Program-made: the position numbers and the translations under genes
DNA from: Ardenticatenia bacterium
GTDB taxonomy: Bacteria; Chloroflexota; Anaerolineae; Aggregatilineales; Ch27
Direction: 5' to 3'
Assembly: GCA_026983935.1 (NCBI GenBank)
Contig: JALSTC010000545.1
Location: 1 to 10,557, forward strand
Length of the DNA stretch: 10,557 nt
The notes under the pieces: generated by a model
Seen by the model: only the letters and a program-made list of their open reading frames with translations
Told to the model about the DNA's origin: nothing
Databases searched by the model: none
In this document: in pieces, positions 7,228-10,557 of the stretch
How positions within the stretch are numbered: the stretch's first letter is position 1
Layout: the number at the start of each line of letters is the position of its first letter

Positions 7228-8388
7228 CTATACACGTCGTCTGCGCTTGTGTAGTGCTTTGCGGCTGTAGCGCACGGCTATATTATGACGATCAGCGAAT
7301 TCCTGAAACAACCGGTAGAACCGTTCGCGATCTTGCATGGACAGCACAGCCACGGCATCTGCTGTTTCCAGGGGATATGGATAGCCAACACCAACCACAC
7401 ACTCTGCCCGCACGATGTCCAGCACCCATTCATGCTGCCCGGACTCGAAAATCCAGCGCGGCAGCTCAATACGGGCTGGCGGGTTTGTCCTGGTGCTCTT
7501 CAGATAAGTGAAAACCACCCGCTCGTAATACGCATTGTCGGTCACCTCATCATCCCGGCTGCAGACGAACAGGCGGCAGCGGTCACCCCACTGCATGCGC
7601 ATGCGCAGCAAAGCAGCATCACCGACACGCCCGCCCCTGTACCGCGTGGTATAAGTCAGCAAGGTCGTCAAATCAGCGGCATGACTGGTGTCCACGTAGC
7701 CGACCAGCGGTACACCTGTCGCCTCAGAAGCATCAATCAGGCGATTGATGGCCTGAATGTAGTGACGCTGGCGGGCTTCCCGCATGGTATGCACAAAGGA
7801 AAGAATAAGCGAACCATCGAAAAAGGCCAATGCAGGCTGTCCGGCATGGGCCTCCATAAAGGCAATCGTGCGCCGCACCTCGCCATAAAACCGCCGCCAT
7901 TCTATTTCACGCTCGGCATAGCCAGGCTCAAACTGTTCGTCCAGATCATCCGGCGTGAGCACTTCCACCTGGACATCTTTGATATAGCTTCCTGCACCGT
8001 CATGCGGATTTTCAAACCAGCCGATCTGCACCAGCCCAACCGGGATGGACATTTCCGTACTGGGGAATATCTGCGAGCCATCCGCGGCAAAGGTTGTTAC
8101 GTTGGAAAGCATTTCCGCGGCCCATTCCCGCGCTTCCCGGTGATGATCCCAGCGGCCACCAAAAGGCACGATGAACGGCAGGTCATCCTGTTCAGTGGTC
8201 GTTCTAGCACCGGGACGCCCGACCTCGCTGATCAGGGCATCCACCTCTACGCTGGACATCACACTGAACTCATCAAGTGCCTCCTGCAGCGCCTGCAGAT
8301 TAGCCTGCAAATCTTTCTGCGCATCTTTGAAATCGTCGCCTCTGGCAGAGAGTGCCGCAGCGACACGATCGGCGTATAACGGAGTCAT
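7228..8388 (-). CDS. nurA: NurA-family 5'-3' DNA end-resection nuclease
   Basis: A 386-residue NurA-domain protein, an RNase H-like metal-dependent nuclease that degrades the 5' strand at DNA ends while held by the HerA ring. Visible motifs are AADGSQI (101-107) with metal ligand Asp103, FFDGSLI (189-195) with Asp191, GYVDTS (230-235) and the C-terminal YPYPLETADAVAVL (336-349). The first ~45 residues are predicted helical, and the protein ends in a very basic tail (RKALHKRRRRV). The ATG at 8388 lies in an ATGA overlap with the upstream Rad50 stop and has GGTGGAG just before it (GGAG five bases from the start), so it is probably translated by the same ribosomes. Length is typical of NurA. The assignment rests on motifs plus the herA neighbour, and either alone would be less convincing. 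Confidence 0.9.
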   Translation of the reverse strand: MTPLYADRVAAALSARGDDFKDAQKDLQANLQALQEALDEFSVMSSVEVDALISEVGRPGARTTTEQDDLPFIVPFGGRWDHHREAREWAAEMLSNVTTFAADGSQIFPSTEMSIPVGLVQIGWFENPHDGAGSYIKDVQVEVLTPDDLDEQFEPGYAEREIEWRRFYGEVRRTIAFMEAHAGQPALAFFDGSLILSFVHTMREARQRHYIQAINRLIDASEATGVPLVGYVDTSHAADLTTLLTYTTRYRGGRVGDAALLRMRMQWGDRCRLFVCSRDDEVTDNAYYERVVFTYLKSTRTNPPARIELPRWIFESGQHEWVLDIVRAECVVGVGYPYPLETADAVAVLSMQDRERFYRLFQEFADRHNIAVRYSRKALHKRRRRV

Positions 8389-10557
8389 ATGATCTCCACC
8401 TGGCTGACGCCATTTTCCTTGTAGACCTGAATCACGTGGTAGCTGTCCTGTTCGAACGTATCGTCATGGCTGATCACGAATATCTGGTGCAAACTCTGAA
8501 TATTGCTCAGGCTTTCTGCCAGATGTCTGCGGCGCGTTTCGTCCAGATTAGTGGTTGGCTCATCGAAAAAGGCAAACCGGACATCCGCAAGCTGGGTCAG
8601 CAGTGCCAGCCGGATTGCCATGGCTGCCGCCATCTGCTCACCGCCGGAAAGCAGCTCAAAGTCGCGCTCTTCGCCGCGAACGTTGACGGTCACAGCGTAA
8701 TCCTCGCTCCAGTTCAGCACCAGGCTGTGATCATCCAGAATATCGCCGAAGATATGGTTGGCCCGCTCCGCAATCATCCGCACCAACTGCCTGGCAATCT
8801 GCGGCCCGGCGGCCCGAATGCCATCCCGCACGAAGCTGAATGCCTCCTGGCGGGTTTCCAGACGCTCCGCCTCCTGTTCGCGCTGAAGCAGCTCCTGCTG
8901 CACCTGTTCCAACTCATCGGCTTTCTGGCGGTATTTTTCCAACTGCTCCTCATGCTCCTCCAACCGCGTGCGATTTTCAGTCTGCTGTTCTACCAGGCGA
9001 CTTTTCTCGCTACGGCGTTTTTCGTGTGCTTCGGCATCGTAGCCTGAGGCAAGCTCTGCCCACTGTTCCTGCAGCCGGGTGAGTTCTTCCCGCCGGGCAG
9101 CCAGCTCTTCCTGCAGCGAATCCACGGCCTGCTGTCTGCTGGCAAGCTGGTCGGCAATCGGTTTCTTTGCCAGGTAGCGCTGGTGGGCCTCCTCGTTCAC
9201 ATCACGCTGCTCGCGCATGGCAGCCAGGCGATCATCCAGATCAGCATAGGGGGCCAGTTGTTCTTCGGCCACGTCCAGCTTCGTCTGTAATGTCTCCAAT
9301 TCCTCCTGCTGACTGCCGAGTCGGGTTTCGACTTCTTCGCGCTGCGCAGCTTTTTCTTCCGCCTGCTCGTACTGCCTGCGGGGATCGTGGAGGTCCGCCA
9401 GTTCAGCCTCGATCGCGCCGATACGCTGCTCTGCTCCGGAGAGTGCGGCTACACGTTCCTGTGTTTGTGTCAGCAGATCATCAAAGGCCTGTTCCCCGGC
9501 CAACGCCGCCGCCAGCAGCCGGGCAGCCTCTTTACGCCGCTGCTCGAATTCCTCCTGCAGCCTGTCAACCTGCTGTTGTGCGGAAGAAAGCGCCGCTTCC
9601 GTGGGAAGAGCACCAAGTTTTTCATTCAATTCCGCACGATCTGCTTCCAGTGCTTCTCGCCGGGATCGGGCATCCCTAAAAGCAGCTTCTGCCACTTCAA
9701 GTGCCGCTTCCAATCGTCTGCGCTCATCTGCATAATGGCGTTCACTCTCAGCGCGAGCGTGTTCGTCCATTGGTCGCCTGCACACGGGGCACACGGCATC
9801 CGCTTCAGCCAGCATGTCGCGGTACCCGGCAAGCTTTTCCAGATCGTGGGTGATCTGTTCCACCTGCGACCGGGCAGCCTGCTCCTGCTGCTGTACTTCC
9901 TGCCACTGAGCATCCAGTGTATCAAGCTGCTTTTGCAGTGCAGCCCGCTCCTGAATCTGAGCCTGCAAATCTGCCAGTGATTCCTGCGCCTGGAGGAGAC
10001 TATCACGTGCATCACCGAAACGCTGTGCGGCGCTTTCCAACTCACCAACCCGATCGCGCATGGCATTTGCGCACGCTTCCAGCGTATCGGCAACTGCCTC
10101 TCCGGCCACCTCCGGCGCTACGATAATGTTGTCCGCCTCCAGGCGGCCTGCCACCGCATCCAGACGGTTGTGCAGTTCCTCCCATGCCCCGCGGTACTGC
10201 TCAAGCCGCTCATGCAGTCGGTTGTGCTCTTCCTGATCCTGCCGGGCATGTGCCAGGTCATCCTCAAGAGCCTGCTGCTTCTCTACAAGAGGCTTCAATT
10301 CTGCCAGAGCCGCTTCCGCTTCTTCAACCGCTTTCAGCTCCTGCTGAACCTGCGCCAACTGCTGCCTGCAAAGCTGCAAAGCAGTGTCTAGCTGCTGGCG
10401 TTCATTTTGCAAGCGCTGGCGCTCCTGGCTTTCTTCCTCCAGTTTTCGCAGGGTCTGCTGCGCCTCCTGGTAAAGCCGGTGCGCTTCTTCCGTTTCTGCC
10501 GCGATGTCCGCCGCCTCCTGCGCTTCCTGCCGCGCCGCTTCAGCGTCGCCCAACCGT
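8385..10557 (-). CDS. rad50: Rad50/SbcC-type coiled-coil ATPase, 5' end outside window
   Basis: SMC-like ATPase that with Mre11 tethers and processes DNA double-strand breaks. The frame stays open to the right edge, so the N-terminal Walker A lobe is not seen; the TTG near 10553 is not a credible start. Numbering from that codon: a long Glu/Gln/Arg-rich coiled coil to about 250; the zinc hook CPVC (255-258, bases 9780-9791), which dimerises two molecules through a zinc ion; a returning coiled coil to about 570; then the C-terminal ATPase lobe with signature LLSGGEQ (634-640), Walker B and D-loop FAFFDEPTTNLD (660-671), and switch histidine VISHDD (His696). About 465 residues follow the hook, so a symmetric molecule would lack roughly 200-215 residues here. 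It is the first visible gene of the cluster; mre11 is expected upstream. Overlap with nurA is 4 bp. SbcC and Rad50 are homologous names; the neighbours favour Rad50. Confidence 0.95.
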   Translation of the reverse strand, partial: RLGDAEAARQEAQEAADIAAETEEAHRLYQEAQQTLRKLEEESQERQRLQNERQQLDTALQLCRQQLAQVQQELKAVEEAEAALAELKPLVEKQQALEDDLAHARQDQEEHNRLHERLEQYRGAWEELHNRLDAVAGRLEADNIIVAPEVAGEAVADTLEACANAMRDRVGELESAAQRFGDARDSLLQAQESLADLQAQIQERAALQKQLDTLDAQWQEVQQQEQAARSQVEQITHDLEKLAGYRDMLAEADAVCPVCRRPMDEHARAESERHYADERRRLEAALEVAEAAFRDARSRREALEADRAELNEKLGALPTEAALSSAQQQVDRLQEEFEQRRKEAARLLAAALAGEQAFDDLLTQTQERVAALSGAEQRIGAIEAELADLHDPRRQYEQAEEKAAQREEVETRLGSQQEELETLQTKLDVAEEQLAPYADLDDRLAAMREQRDVNEEAHQRYLAKKPIADQLASRQQAVDSLQEELAARREELTRLQEQWAELASGYDAEAHEKRRSEKSRLVEQQTENRTRLEEHEEQLEKYRQKADELEQVQQELLQREQEAERLETRQEAFSFVRDGIRAAGPQIARQLVRMIAERANHIFGDILDDHSLVLNWSEDYAVTVNVRGEERDFELLSGGEQMAAAMAIRLALLTQLADVRFAFFDEPTTNLDETRRRHLAESLSNIQSLHQIFVISHDDTFEQDSYHVIQVYKENGVSQVEII

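Noticed and set aside
7285..8379. A 364-codon open frame on the plus strand
   Set aside because: It lies almost entirely antisense to nurA, whose nuclease motifs, ribosome site and operon overlaps are clear. Its translation shows no recognisable domain, and it is explained by the third-position GC bias of nurA.
8385..10553. Complete Rad50 starting at the TTG near 10553
   Set aside because: The frame is still open at the edge, and the Walker A lobe and the start of the first coiled coil would be missing, so the gene must begin outside the window.
4947..10557. HerA-based anti-phage defence island
   Set aside because: No Sir2, DUF4297-like or other effector, integrase, transposase or repeat array is visible. 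The partners Rad50 and NurA indicate DNA repair, and a housekeeping gltB follows.

Overview
The window looks like part of a bacterial chromosome, moderately GC-rich, with every recognisable gene on the minus strand. The genes have strong Shine-Dalgarno sites, a GTG start and ATGA stop/start overlaps. A Rad50 - NurA - HAS-barrel protein - HerA cluster is the classical archaeal DNA-end-resection set, also known from several bacterial phyla. Together with the form of the glutamate synthase, it points most naturally to a Chloroflexota-like or similar deep-branching bacterium. That placement is inference; no rRNA or other phylogenetic marker is present.

Right-hand part (about 4947-10557, read right to left): an apparent operon for DNA double-strand-break end processing. 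It starts with the C-terminal three quarters or so of a Rad50/SbcC-type ATPase (zinc hook CPVC, ABC signature, Walker B), whose N-terminus lies outside the window. It overlaps by 4 bp a NurA nuclease gene. Eleven bases later comes a 201-residue protein that looks like a free-standing HAS-type beta-barrel, and this overlaps by 4 bp a HerA hexameric translocase/helicase gene. The expected Mre11 nuclease gene would lie upstream, beyond the right edge. In the known systems Mre11-Rad50 opens the end and HerA-NurA performs long-range 5' strand resection; the tight packing here implies co-translation.

Middle (4504-4946): a 443-base intergenic region. A perfect 16-bp inverted repeat sits 8 bases after the herA stop codon (candidate terminator or 3' end stabiliser, but with no U-tract). 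Next come a 7-bp inverted repeat that could be an operator, a candidate promoter, and a roughly 180-nt leader with several hairpins, two of them mutually exclusive just before the ribosome binding site of the next gene.

Left-hand part (1-4503): the large subunit of glutamate synthase (GltB), 1501 codons without a stop, running off the left edge inside its C-terminal beta-helix domain. It carries the Ntn-type glutaminase domain, the central domain, the FMN/3Fe-4S synthase domain and most of the GXGXG domain. It serves nitrogen assimilation and appears functionally unrelated to the repair operon. All long plus-strand reading frames are antisense shadows of these genes.
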